Positions 17,115 through 24,708 of a DNA stretch of 48,479 bases are shown here, piece after piece. Within the stretch, counting starts at the first letter, position 1. Each line of letters begins with the position of its first letter. Both the position numbers and the translations under genes were made by a program. The stretch spans positions 1 through 48,479 of the forward strand of contig NZ_LFIO01000302.1 in assembly GCF_001187535.1 (NCBI RefSeq), given 5' to 3'. This stretch comes from Rhizobium ecuadorense (GTDB taxonomy: Bacteria > Pseudomonadota > Alphaproteobacteria > Rhizobiales > Rhizobiaceae). A model generated the notes under the pieces. It was given only the letters and a program-made list of their open reading frames with translations. It did no database searches and was not told the origin of the DNA.

Positions 17115-18457
17115 CTGAATACTCCTTGTATCGTTGCACCGTCTGCCGGCTCGGAAACCGCATTCGTCGAAATCAGGCTTTGGTATTCGGCAAGAAGCGC
17201 ATCGCGCCATTCCTCATGCGTCGAGGCGAGGTCCGGCGACAGCCGGAAAGCCCGCTCGCTCATGGCGCGAACCTCTTGCGCGGGCATTTGACTGAAGCGC
17301 CTCAAACTATTGGCAAAGGCGTTTTCATCGGCCGTATCGCAGGCAAGTGCCATGCCGGCTCTTTCCATTTCCTCGGCGAGAAAGGCGCTACGCGACATGA
17401 TGACGGGCAGACCGCTCCTGGCCGCTTCGATAGCGACGAGACCGAACGGCTCGGGATAGCGCGAGGGCATCAACAGCGCGCGCGCCTTGCGGATGATCGG
17501 GCCGATCTCCGCATGCGACTGCCAGCCGACGGCCCTGACGTGATCTCCTGACGCTGCGATCCGCGGCATCAGCGGCCCGTCCCCGATCACGCAGAGCCTG
17601 ACGCCGGCTTTGCGCGTGGCGGCGACGGCGTCCTCAACGCCCTTCTCTTCGTCCAGCCGTCCGATGAACACGAACTCGTCGTTGGTCTCCGCTTCGATGC
17701 GCTTGATGGAGAGGGGAGCGACGGGATTGCGGATCGTCGTCAGCCGTTCAGGCCGATAGCCGGCGCCGACGAGAAAGCTCGCCATCTTCTCGTGCAGCAG
17801 GATGATACGGCCGAAATCGGCCTGGCCCTTCAAGAGCCGGAGGATATTCGAGCCACGGGCGACCCGCCACAACTTGTGCGAATAACTTCTCTTGTCGCAA
17901 GCCGTCGCAATGCAGCCTCCGCCGAGCGGGCGCCGCAGGCAGATTTCCTGCGCCTGATAGTCGAAGAAGGCGCCATTGGGGCAGGCCGTGAAGAAATCAT
18001 GCGCGTGAACCACGCATCGTCCGGCGACCGGCGCCAGCGCCCTGAAAATCGCGGGAGACAGGATCTGGTGCCAGCCATGCACATGGTAGACGGTGTTGGC
18101 GGTATCCTTTTCGGCAATCCAGTTCGCCACCATGCGGGCGGCGGCACCGTTGTGAATGCCGGTGACGAACGCCTTCGCACGCTCGGCGCTGAGCAGGTCG
18201 CGACTGTTCAGCCCGACCATCGAGACCCCGAGTGCGGCAAGCTCCGCATTGGCGGCGTCATCCCCGCAAATATAGGTCACGGGAATGCCGAGCCCGTGGA
18301 AAAGCTTGGCAGACAGCACCGCCAGGCCCGTCGCGCCGCCTCTGGCCACCGAATAGTCGTCGATGACGACTACGCGGTCGATCTTTGCCGTGCGGAGGCC
18401 GGGAAAGCGGCCGACACTTGCGGTGGATCGGATCCCCTCGGAAAGCGACGCGCGCAT
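17111..18457 (-). CDS. GT4-family glycosyltransferase
   Basis: A 448-residue GT-B enzyme. The first domain has VVIDDYSVARGGATGLAVLS near residue 30 and the HVHGWH loop near 148; the donor domain has FVFIGRLDEEKGV near 278 and the EX7E motif as EPFGLVAIEAARSG near 355. Cysteines cluster at about 190-213 (CLRRPLGGGCIATACDKRSY), as in some GT4 proteins that carry a small metal or structural site. Its ATG shares one base with the stop of the Crp-type gene (TAATG), and its stop overlaps the next gene's TTG, so it belongs to a tightly coupled operon that acts on the same repeat unit. Confidence 0.84.
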   Translation of the reverse strand: MRASLSEGIRSTASVGRFPGLRTAKIDRVVVIDDYSVARGGATGLAVLSAKLFHGLGIPVTYICGDDAANAELAALGVSMVGLNSRDLLSAERAKAFVTGIHNGAAARMVANWIAEKDTANTVYHVHGWHQILSPAIFRALAPVAGRCVVHAHDFFTACPNGAFFDYQAQEICLRRPLGGGCIATACDKRSYSHKLWRVARGSNILRLLKGQADFGRIILLHEKMASFLVGAGYRPERLTTIRNPVAPLSIKRIEAETNDEFVFIGRLDEEKGVEDAVAATRKAGVRLCVIGDGPLMPRIAASGDHVRAVGWQSHAEIGPIIRKARALLMPSRYPEPFGLVAIEAARSGLPVIMSRSAFLAEEMERAGMALACDTADENAFANSLRRFSQMPAQEVRAMSERAFRLSPDLASTHEEWRDALLAEYQSLISTNAVSEPADGATIQGVFS

Positions 18458-19194
18458 TACTTCACCGAAACCGCGCCGTTGGCACAGGCCTCCAGCGCAT
18501 TGCGGTTGAGAATGCGGATCTTGCCCTGCCCCCCGTCGATAATCCTGCCTTCACGCAGGCGCCGAAGGCATTGATTGACCTTCTCGCGCGACGCCGGCAG
18601 CGTCGCGGCCAGGTCATTTTGCGAGATGATCAGTTCGTCCCCGCTGTTTGCCGGGTCTTTTCCATAAACAGCCGAAAGCCGCAGCAGCGTGCTGGCCAGC
18701 CTCGACTGCAGGCTCGACGCCGCATTCGCGATGATCCGGAGTTCGAGCTCCGAAATACGCGCCAGCGCCCTGGAAAAGACCTTTTCGCGGAAAGAGGGAT
18801 CGCTCGCATACATGTCGCGCAGCAGCCGACCTTCGAAGAAATGCAGCTCGCAGTTGGAACCGGCCCGATATTCGAGGCTCAGCGTCTGCCTGCGCAGAAC
18901 CTCGAGCTCGCCGATCAGACCTGATTTCGGGATGATCTCGACAATGAATTCCCTGCCGTCGGGCAGCATGGTGCTTGCGCTGACCACCCCCGAATGCACG
19001 CGCGCGAACATATCGTTCAGGACGCCGGCCCCGGCAATGACCTCGCCGCGCCGGAAACGCCGAACGCTCGACCGACAGGAAAGAAATTCATCGTCGAGCA
19101 CTATGCGGCTGCCGAGATGAATACCGCCGCTGGCCGATACCGCCGCCTTGCCGAGGCCGGCCCGGCGATCCGATGCGTGTGTCACCCCGTCCAT
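18457..19194 (-). CDS. Crp/Fnr-family transcriptional regulator (copy A)
   Basis: A 245-residue regulator with a cyclic-nucleotide-type beta-barrel (about 50-165) and a C-terminal helix-turn-helix (ISQNDLAATLPASREKVNQC, about 198-217). The phosphate-cassette region GELEVLRRQTLSLEYRA lacks the Arg-Ser pair that holds cAMP in CRP, and no Fnr-type cysteine cluster is present, so the signal is unknown. ATG 19194 is chosen over 19200 because GGAG then lies 8 bases upstream, exactly as in copy B (29833). It is the first gene of the minus-strand arm of the polysaccharide locus and diverges from the phosphoglycosyl transferase; it very probably controls both arms. Confidence 0.82.
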   Translation of the reverse strand: MDGVTHASDRRAGLGKAAVSASGGIHLGSRIVLDDEFLSCRSSVRRFRRGEVIAGAGVLNDMFARVHSGVVSASTMLPDGREFIVEIIPKSGLIGELEVLRRQTLSLEYRAGSNCELHFFEGRLLRDMYASDPSFREKVFSRALARISELELRIIANAASSLQSRLASTLLRLSAVYGKDPANSGDELIISQNDLAATLPASREKVNQCLRRLREGRIIDGGQGKIRILNRNALEACANGAVSVK

Positions 19195-19572
19195 GCGCAT
19201 AACTCCAATACTCGAATAACGATTAAGCATGCTGCACTGCATCATCTATATTGGCTTAATACTCAAGTCAAATAACATCACAGATAGATAGCGTAAAAAT
19301 TGAGATTACATTTAGATCAAGAAGAAAAAATACATCGCTCATCGCAATCAAAACATCGATATGCCCGAATAATGATCATGTTTTTGCATATATCTGCCTA
19401 TTAAAAAGCCTCACAAGTCAAAAAACAGCAATAACCCAAATTTGGATATCCAGAAATGTAAATGAGTCTTCATAGATTAATCACCAAAGGTGGGTTAGAT
19501 TCTTATTTAGAATGAAAATAAATCGATCGAGCTACAAACGGAATTCTCTTCTGCCGTTTTAGTAGCATAAAG

Positions 19573-19606
19573 AATTTATTAAGGATTATGACTTTGGTAA
19601 CAGACA
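19573..19606 (+). promoter_or_regulatory. Conserved upstream element shared with the second transferase gene
   Basis: 28 of 34 bases match 30191-30224 without gaps. Identical blocks are AATTTATT, ATGAC, TTGGT and ACAGACA. The distance to the transferase ATG is 80 bases here and 81 in the other copy. It may be a promoter, operator or translated leader (see the entry at 19588). Confidence 0.5.
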
Positions 19607-19644
19607 ACCAGAGTGCGGCGCAGCAAACTTTGAACGGTTCTTAA
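19588..19644 (+). CDS. Possible leader peptide upstream of the phosphoglycosyl transferase
   Basis: An 18-codon frame, MTLVTDNQSAAQQTLNGS, ends 23 bases before the transferase ATG. Its first six codons (MTLVTD) are repeated at 30206 in the second copy, and the only differences between the two hexacodons are synonymous third bases (ACT/ACC and GTA/GTC). AAGGA lies just 2 bases before the ATG, closer than ideal. Whether it is translated is uncertain; the conservation could instead reflect a DNA-binding site. Confidence 0.3.
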   Translation: MTLVTDNQSAAQQTLNGS

Positions 19645-19667
19645 TCGGAAAGTTTTGGAGACCCCCG

Positions 19668-20369
19668 ATGGCATGGGAAGCACATAGTTTCGAGGCATGG
19701 TCGCGTGTCGGACGGTCTGCGAAAAGCGGCGACATCCATGCGTCTCAGCCTCGTGCAGCAGCCAGATCATCCAAGCGCGCGCTCGACCTTCTGTTGGCGA
19801 TCACCGCCCTGATCCTGCTTTCCCCGCTTCTGCTGCTCGTCGCAATGATCGTGAAAATCTCAGACCGCGGCCCGGTCTTCTATTCCCATACGCGCATCGG
19901 CTTCGGCGGAGCGCCATTCGGATGCCTCAAATTTCGCACGATGAAGACCGATGCGAGCGCTCAGCTGGCCGAATTGCTGCAGAACAGCCCGGCTGCGCGC
20001 AGCGAATGGGAAGCGACGCACAAGCTGAAGGATGATCCGAGGATCACGGCCGTCGGCGATATCCTCAGGCGGTCGAGCCTCGACGAGCTCCCCCAGCTGT
20101 TCAATGTCCTGCGTGGCGAAATGAGCCTCGTCGGCCCCCGGCCGATCACCGCCGAGGAATTGCCGCGCTACGGCGAGCATATTTGGGCCTACATGGCCGT
20201 CCGTCCTGGACTGACCGGTCACTGGCAGACCAGCGGGCGCAACGATGTCAGCTACGAGCACCGGGTTTCGCTCGACGTTCACTACCTCAACAACTGGTCG
20301 TTCGGCCGGGACTTGATCATCATCGCCAAGACCATCCCCGCTCTGTTTTCGCAGCGTGGCTCGTACTGA
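19668..20369 (+). CDS. Undecaprenyl-phosphate sugar phosphotransferase (ExoY-like), copy A
   Basis: A 233-residue monotopic phosphoglycosyl transferase that starts the repeat unit by moving a sugar phosphate from a UDP-sugar to undecaprenyl phosphate. The membrane re-entrant helix lies at residues 41-62. Catalytic features are complete: KFRTMK near 88, KDDPRIT at 121-127, the Asp-Glu dyad in SSLDELPQ (D139, E140), the membrane-contacting PRP (157-159) and RPGLTGHWQ. GGAG 7 bases before the ATG fixes the start. It begins the plus-strand arm (transferase, co-polymerase, GT2, exporter, polymerase). The sugar may be glucose or galactose as in PssA/ExoY, but is not certain. Confidence 0.88.
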   Translation: MAWEAHSFEAWSRVGRSAKSGDIHASQPRAAARSSKRALDLLLAITALILLSPLLLLVAMIVKISDRGPVFYSHTRIGFGGAPFGCLKFRTMKTDASAQLAELLQNSPAARSEWEATHKLKDDPRITAVGDILRRSSLDELPQLFNVLRGEMSLVGPRPITAEELPRYGEHIWAYMAVRPGLTGHWQTSGRNDVSYEHRVSLDVHYLNNWSFGRDLIIIAKTIPALFSQRGSY

Positions 20370-20490
20370 GCATTCAAATGGGAGAGCTGTCGATCCTGCC
20401 CGAAGTCGGAAGATACACGGCTCTCCCCGTCCCCTCCAGGCTGCCAGTACCTCGTTACTCCGTAATCTCGCCATTTTGGACTAGGACGAC

Positions 20491-22257
20491 ATGACCTCAA
20501 GCACGATCTTCAGCGGTGTTTCCCCATTATCCCTGCCTGCCGCCGCAGCCGCTGGCGGGAACTCGCCGCTGACCCTGCGGGACATGCTCTTTTTTCTCAG
20601 AATGCGCTGGCTATGGATCGTGGCCACGACCTTTGCCTTTGTTGCAATGGCCGGCAGCTACCTTCTCACCGCCGAGCCGACTTACGTTGCCAGCACGCAA
20701 CTTGTGATCTTCCCCCAGGTGAACAGCTCCGAGGCTCAGAGAGCCTTCGCGGAAGACGCGTTCATAGAAGGGCAGCTGGAGATTGCCCGATCGAGCGATG
20801 TCATCGGCGGGACAGTAAGAGCGCTCGATCTTGATAGCGATCCCGACTTTGTCGATTGGAAACCTTCGCTGCTCGACAAGGCGAAGGACTGGCTTCTGGG
20901 AATTTCTGCTCAAGTGGATACGGCGCAGGACGCGGCAGGCATGCGAACGAGTGAAACGCCGCCCAGACCCCGGACGGAGGAGGAACAGCTCCACGACCTG
21001 GCAATCGCCACGCTGCAGAGCATGATGGACATACGCCGGATCGGGAGTTCGACGATCATCGAGATATCAGCTGCAGCGTCGAGCCCTCAGAAGGCCGTCG
21101 CCATCGCCGATACGCTCGCCAGGCAATATATCCAGAAGAATATCGCAATGAAGGCCGATGCTTCCCGACAATACAGCGACTGGCTGGAAAAATTCATCAG
21201 GGAGCAGCAGCGCGGGCTGGCCGATGCCTCCAGCGCCTTGAACACATTCAACAGCAATCCGCGCGACCAGTTCAAGCTTGCGGAGCTGCAGAGCGCGACG
21301 GATGCCCGCCGCACCCTTTATGAAAGCACGCTGACCCAGCTTACCGAAGCCAAACAGCGCATAACCTACCCCGTCTCCGACGCCACGATCGTCTCGCGGG
21401 CCACGCTGCCTCTTTCGAAGGCGAGGCCGCGCAGCACTCTCATCATCATCTTTGCCGGGGCGGTTGGCCTCGGCGTCGGCCTGGCGCTCGCCATGATAAG
21501 GCACGCCAGCGACCGCCGGATCGTCCGTCCTCAGCAGATCACGGATGCCGGCGGAGTGTCCATCGTCACCTTGCTGGCAAGATCGAAGGAGGATCGGAAC
21601 GGGCATACTGCTCGCTTCCTCGCTGCCGGCACGGGCAGCGGTGAGACCGCCGGCTATCCTGTCCTTCCCGGCATGGCGGAATTGAGCGCAACCATCGTCG
21701 GCCTTCGGCGCAAACGCCGCGTCGCCATCGGGATAGTCGCCGTCGATCCCGGCAGCGGGGCATCGACCATTGCATGCGAACTGGCGGTGCTGTCGTCGAT
21801 GTCAGGCGCGCACACGCTGCTGATCGATGCGGCTGCGCAGAAATCCTCGCTCAGCAAATCGATCGCGCCCCATACGTCCACAGGTCTCGTCGATGTTCTC
21901 GACAATGGCGAACTGATCCAGACGGCGGCGCTGCCCCTCACCCCAACCCTGAAATTCCTTCCGCTCGGCAAGGTGGAAGCAGTGACGCCGGCCGTTCGCC
22001 TCAGTTCCCGCCGCACGCAGTTGAGCTTCGCAGACCTGAAAAAGGAGTTCGACGCCATATTCGTCGATATTTCCGCATTCTCGACTTCCCCTGACGCCAA
22101 TGCGATCGCGCCGGAGCTGGATGGCGTCCTCGTGGTCACCTCGCATGGGCACACCTCGATCGACGATACCGTGCGCGTCATCGACACCATGCGCAATGTC
22201 GGCGCCGAGATCGTCGGCGCGATCATCAACCATGCACCGAAGAGAATAGAGTCATGA
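20491..22257 (+). CDS. Polysaccharide co-polymerase (Wzc/ExoP-like) with degenerate kinase domain
   Basis: A 588-residue inner-membrane protein that sets chain length and links polymerase to exporter. Membrane segments are at about 41-59 and 315-334, bracketing a Wzz-type periplasmic domain with coiled coil (about 200-290); a proline-containing stretch (LPLSKARPRS) precedes the second segment. The cytoplasmic domain (about 395-588) has the BY-kinase fold, but the Walker A reads DPGSGAST with Ala where the ATP-binding Lys should be, Walker A' is LLIDAAAQ instead of LLIDxDxR, and no C-terminal tyrosine cluster is present. Autophosphorylation is therefore doubtful. It ends overlapping the next gene (ATGA). 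Confidence 0.83.
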   Translation: MTSSTIFSGVSPLSLPAAAAAGGNSPLTLRDMLFFLRMRWLWIVATTFAFVAMAGSYLLTAEPTYVASTQLVIFPQVNSSEAQRAFAEDAFIEGQLEIARSSDVIGGTVRALDLDSDPDFVDWKPSLLDKAKDWLLGISAQVDTAQDAAGMRTSETPPRPRTEEEQLHDLAIATLQSMMDIRRIGSSTIIEISAAASSPQKAVAIADTLARQYIQKNIAMKADASRQYSDWLEKFIREQQRGLADASSALNTFNSNPRDQFKLAELQSATDARRTLYESTLTQLTEAKQRITYPVSDATIVSRATLPLSKARPRSTLIIIFAGAVGLGVGLALAMIRHASDRRIVRPQQITDAGGVSIVTLLARSKEDRNGHTARFLAAGTGSGETAGYPVLPGMAELSATIVGLRRKRRVAIGIVAVDPGSGASTIACELAVLSSMSGAHTLLIDAAAQKSSLSKSIAPHTSTGLVDVLDNGELIQTAALPLTPTLKFLPLGKVEAVTPAVRLSSRRTQLSFADLKKEFDAIFVDISAFSTSPDANAIAPELDGVLVVTSHGHTSIDDTVRVIDTMRNVGAEIVGAIINHAPKRIES

Positions 22258-23216
22258 TCTCACCTTCGGCAGGAGCGACAAGACAGGACCGTCCATTGCG
22301 GATCGCCTTGGGGATCGCCTCGGCGGGGCGCCCCTCGATACTGCGGGAGACGATCGATTACCTCACCGGCCTGCCGGACCAGGCGGAACGGCTCATCGTC
22401 TGCGTGCCTGTTATCGAGGATGCCGCCGGGCTCGCCGGCCGCCGCGATGTGGAAGTCATCGTCGGCAGCCGCGGCCTGACCGCCCAGCGCAACAGGATCA
22501 TCCAGTCCGCAGCGGCTGATACGGACGTTCTGATCTTCCTGGATGACGACTTCATTCCCGCCGCGACCTTCCTGGCGCGCATGGCAGCCGTCTTTGCAGC
22601 AAAGCCGGAGGTGGCAATCGCCACTGGCGAGGTGCTGGCCGATGGCGTCCTCGACGGGGGCCTCAGCATGCCGAAGGCCCTGGAGGTTCTCGCTACGGCA
22701 GGCGAAGCCGCCGAGCATGTGGCGGATATCTACAACGCCTATGGATGCAATATGGCGGTTCGCCTTGCGCCCGTTATCGAGCACGCCCTGGCCTTCGACG
22801 AGCAGCTGCCGCTTTACGGCTGGCTCGAGGATGTCGATTTCAGCAGGTCCATCGCCCGCCACGGCCGGTCCGTGCACGTCGAAGGCGCCTGCGGCGTACA
22901 TCTCGGCGTCAGATCCGGACGCCAGCCCGGCCGGAGGCTCGGCTATTCACAGGTCGCCAATCCTGTCTACCTGATCCGCAAGGGCACGATGTCGAAAGGC
23001 CGTGCAATCGCGCAGATTGGCCGCAACATCCTGGCAAATATGTCGGGCGCCCTGTTGAAGGACCGCCTGATCGACCGGTGGGGCCGTTTGAACGGCAATT
23101 TGCTGGCGCTATCCGACCTTCTTGTCGGCCGTGCCTCTCCGTCCCGCATTCTCGAATTCGGCACTCCGTCGCCGCGCGAGATGCCTTCCCCGTCGATCGC
23201 AACGAAACGGAGATAG
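22254..23216 (+). CDS. GT2-family glycosyltransferase
   Basis: A 320-residue GT-A glycosyltransferase. The nucleotide-sugar fold begins RIALGIASAGRPSILRETID at about residue 16, and the metal-binding DxD motif is FLDDDF (Asp 97-99). A probable catalytic-base region is YGWLEDVDFSRSI near residue 190. It should add a sugar to the lipid-linked repeat unit. The start overlaps the co-polymerase stop (ATGA at 22254), and the exporter gene starts 4 bases after its stop. No membrane anchor is evident. Confidence 0.82.
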   Translation: MISPSAGATRQDRPLRIALGIASAGRPSILRETIDYLTGLPDQAERLIVCVPVIEDAAGLAGRRDVEVIVGSRGLTAQRNRIIQSAAADTDVLIFLDDDFIPAATFLARMAAVFAAKPEVAIATGEVLADGVLDGGLSMPKALEVLATAGEAAEHVADIYNAYGCNMAVRLAPVIEHALAFDEQLPLYGWLEDVDFSRSIARHGRSVHVEGACGVHLGVRSGRQPGRRLGYSQVANPVYLIRKGTMSKGRAIAQIGRNILANMSGALLKDRLIDRWGRLNGNLLALSDLLVGRASPSRILEFGTPSPREMPSPSIATKRR

Positions 23217-23220
23217 ACCA

Positions 23221-24600
23221 ATGCAGCCTACATCCTTGTTCGATCGCCTCGTCTCCGCGGCACTCGCCTTGCTGGCATTCTGCTGCCTGACCGGCTGGAG
23301 CGTCGCCCACGCGCAAACATTCACTCTCGTGCCGGAAGACAAGGTCAGGCTGCGCGTCGTCGAATGGCGGTCGTCGGATTCGCGCTATGCCAGCTGGGAG
23401 GCTCTCGACGGCGTTTATACCATTGATGATGCCGGCAATCTGTCGATCCCGATCGCTGGCCACCTGCAGGCGAATGGAAAGACGACCGAGCAGCTTGCCG
23501 ATGCCATTGCCGCCGCGCTGGCCGAAAAGTCCGCACTTCCGGGCAAGCCGTATATCGCCCTGGAGATTGCCGAGCATGCACCGATTTTCGTCACCGGAAC
23601 CGTGCAGACTCCCGGCCGCTATGCTTTTGAACCCAACATGACGGTGATGAAGGCCGTCAGCATCGCCGGCGGCTTCCTCAGGGAACGCGAAGACAATACC
23701 TATTTCGAGCGCGACCGGATCCAGGCTGCCGGCGCCTACCGAACGGCCGCCCTCAACCGGCGCGATCTGTTGATGCGGCAGGCGCGGCTGCGTGCCGAGA
23801 TCGCCGGCGAGCAGAGTTTCGAAATCCCCGCCGAACTCCTGGGAACACCCGACGTGGACAAGCTGAAGGACCAGGAGCTGAACCTGATGCGGCTGCGGCG
23901 CGTCGACATCGCCAGCCAGATCGAAGCGGCGAACGACCTCACCCGCCTCTATGGCCAGCAGGCCGAGTCGCTGGAGGCCAAGATCAGTTCACAAAAACGG
24001 CAGATCGAACTTGCCCAGAAGGAACTGGACAATGTCAACAGCCTGGTGAGCAAGGGCCTGGTCAGCAATTCGCGCCAGGTCTCGGTCGACCGCTGGGTGG
24101 CCGATGCGCAAGGCACCCTGATCGATCTCGAAGTCGCCCTGACCACGGCACGCCAGGGCCTCAGCGAAGCCGACCGTTCCAAGATCAACATCGTCAACCG
24201 GCAGAACAGCGAAAACCAGGAGCTGCTGAACCAGGTCAATCTCGCGATCGGCAGGGCGGCGATCGACATCCAGGTGGCCCAGCTTCTGGGCGAACAGGCC
24301 GGCTACGATGCCCAACTCGCCCAGATCAACACGGACGCGCCGGGTCTCGGCAGGGCGCAGAAGAATTACAGGATCGTGCGCCGCAACGACGACGGGACCT
24401 CCCGCAGCATCGTGGCGGACGAGCAGACCGCATTGCTGCCGCACGATCTCGTCGAGGTCGGTTTGGACACGAACCTTCAGACGCCAGCTTCGCCGCCGCA
24501 GGCCGCACCGCAGACACAGAGTTCGACGGTTCCGTCCTCCGATGTGGCCGGGGACAATCGCCCGGCTCCCGGCTGGGTCTCCCAGGCGGGATCGAATTAG
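23221..24600 (+). CDS. Outer-membrane polysaccharide export protein (ExoF/Wza family)
   Basis: A 459-residue periplasmic/outer-membrane export protein. The signal peptide (about 1-31, ending SVAHA) is not followed by a lipobox cysteine, so it is not a classical Wza lipoprotein. A poly-export domain (about 34-115; DKVRLRVVEW, NLSIPIAGHL) is followed by a SLBB ligand-binding segment (about 118-165; IFVTGTVQTPGRYAF) and then a long coiled coil (about 175-345), which can span the periplasm towards the co-polymerase. This layout is that of ExoF rather than Wza. GGAG 8 bases before the ATG at 23221 fixes the start; the open frame from 23122 lies inside the GT2 gene. Confidence 0.85.
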   Translation: MQPTSLFDRLVSAALALLAFCCLTGWSVAHAQTFTLVPEDKVRLRVVEWRSSDSRYASWEALDGVYTIDDAGNLSIPIAGHLQANGKTTEQLADAIAAALAEKSALPGKPYIALEIAEHAPIFVTGTVQTPGRYAFEPNMTVMKAVSIAGGFLREREDNTYFERDRIQAAGAYRTAALNRRDLLMRQARLRAEIAGEQSFEIPAELLGTPDVDKLKDQELNLMRLRRVDIASQIEAANDLTRLYGQQAESLEAKISSQKRQIELAQKELDNVNSLVSKGLVSNSRQVSVDRWVADAQGTLIDLEVALTTARQGLSEADRSKINIVNRQNSENQELLNQVNLAIGRAAIDIQVAQLLGEQAGYDAQLAQINTDAPGLGRAQKNYRIVRRNDDGTSRSIVADEQTALLPHDLVEVGLDTNLQTPASPPQAAPQTQSSTVPSSDVAGDNRPAPGWVSQAGSN

Positions 24601-24708
24601 GAGACGATTGTGATCATCAAGGCCTTGCCCATCCCACCGGAAGGTGGATGCCGCTCTTCGGCAAAAGCGATGCTTCCGCCGCTCGCCCTCCGGCTTGGGA
24701 TCTGAAGC

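Larger units (their letters stand above)
19195..19667. promoter_or_regulatory. AT-rich divergent control region A
   Basis: About 470 bases, strikingly AT-rich against GC-rich neighbours. It separates the Crp-type gene from the phosphoglycosyl transferase and must hold promoters for both arms. Visible symmetries include TGGATATCCA (19443-19452), CACC-AAA-GGTG (19482-19492) and a stem AAACGG/CCGTTT (19536-19541 and 19554-19559). Any could be an operator; none is an exact CRP or FNR site. AT-rich control regions of this kind are also typical targets of MucR/Ros proteins in rhizobia (inference). Confidence 0.55.
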
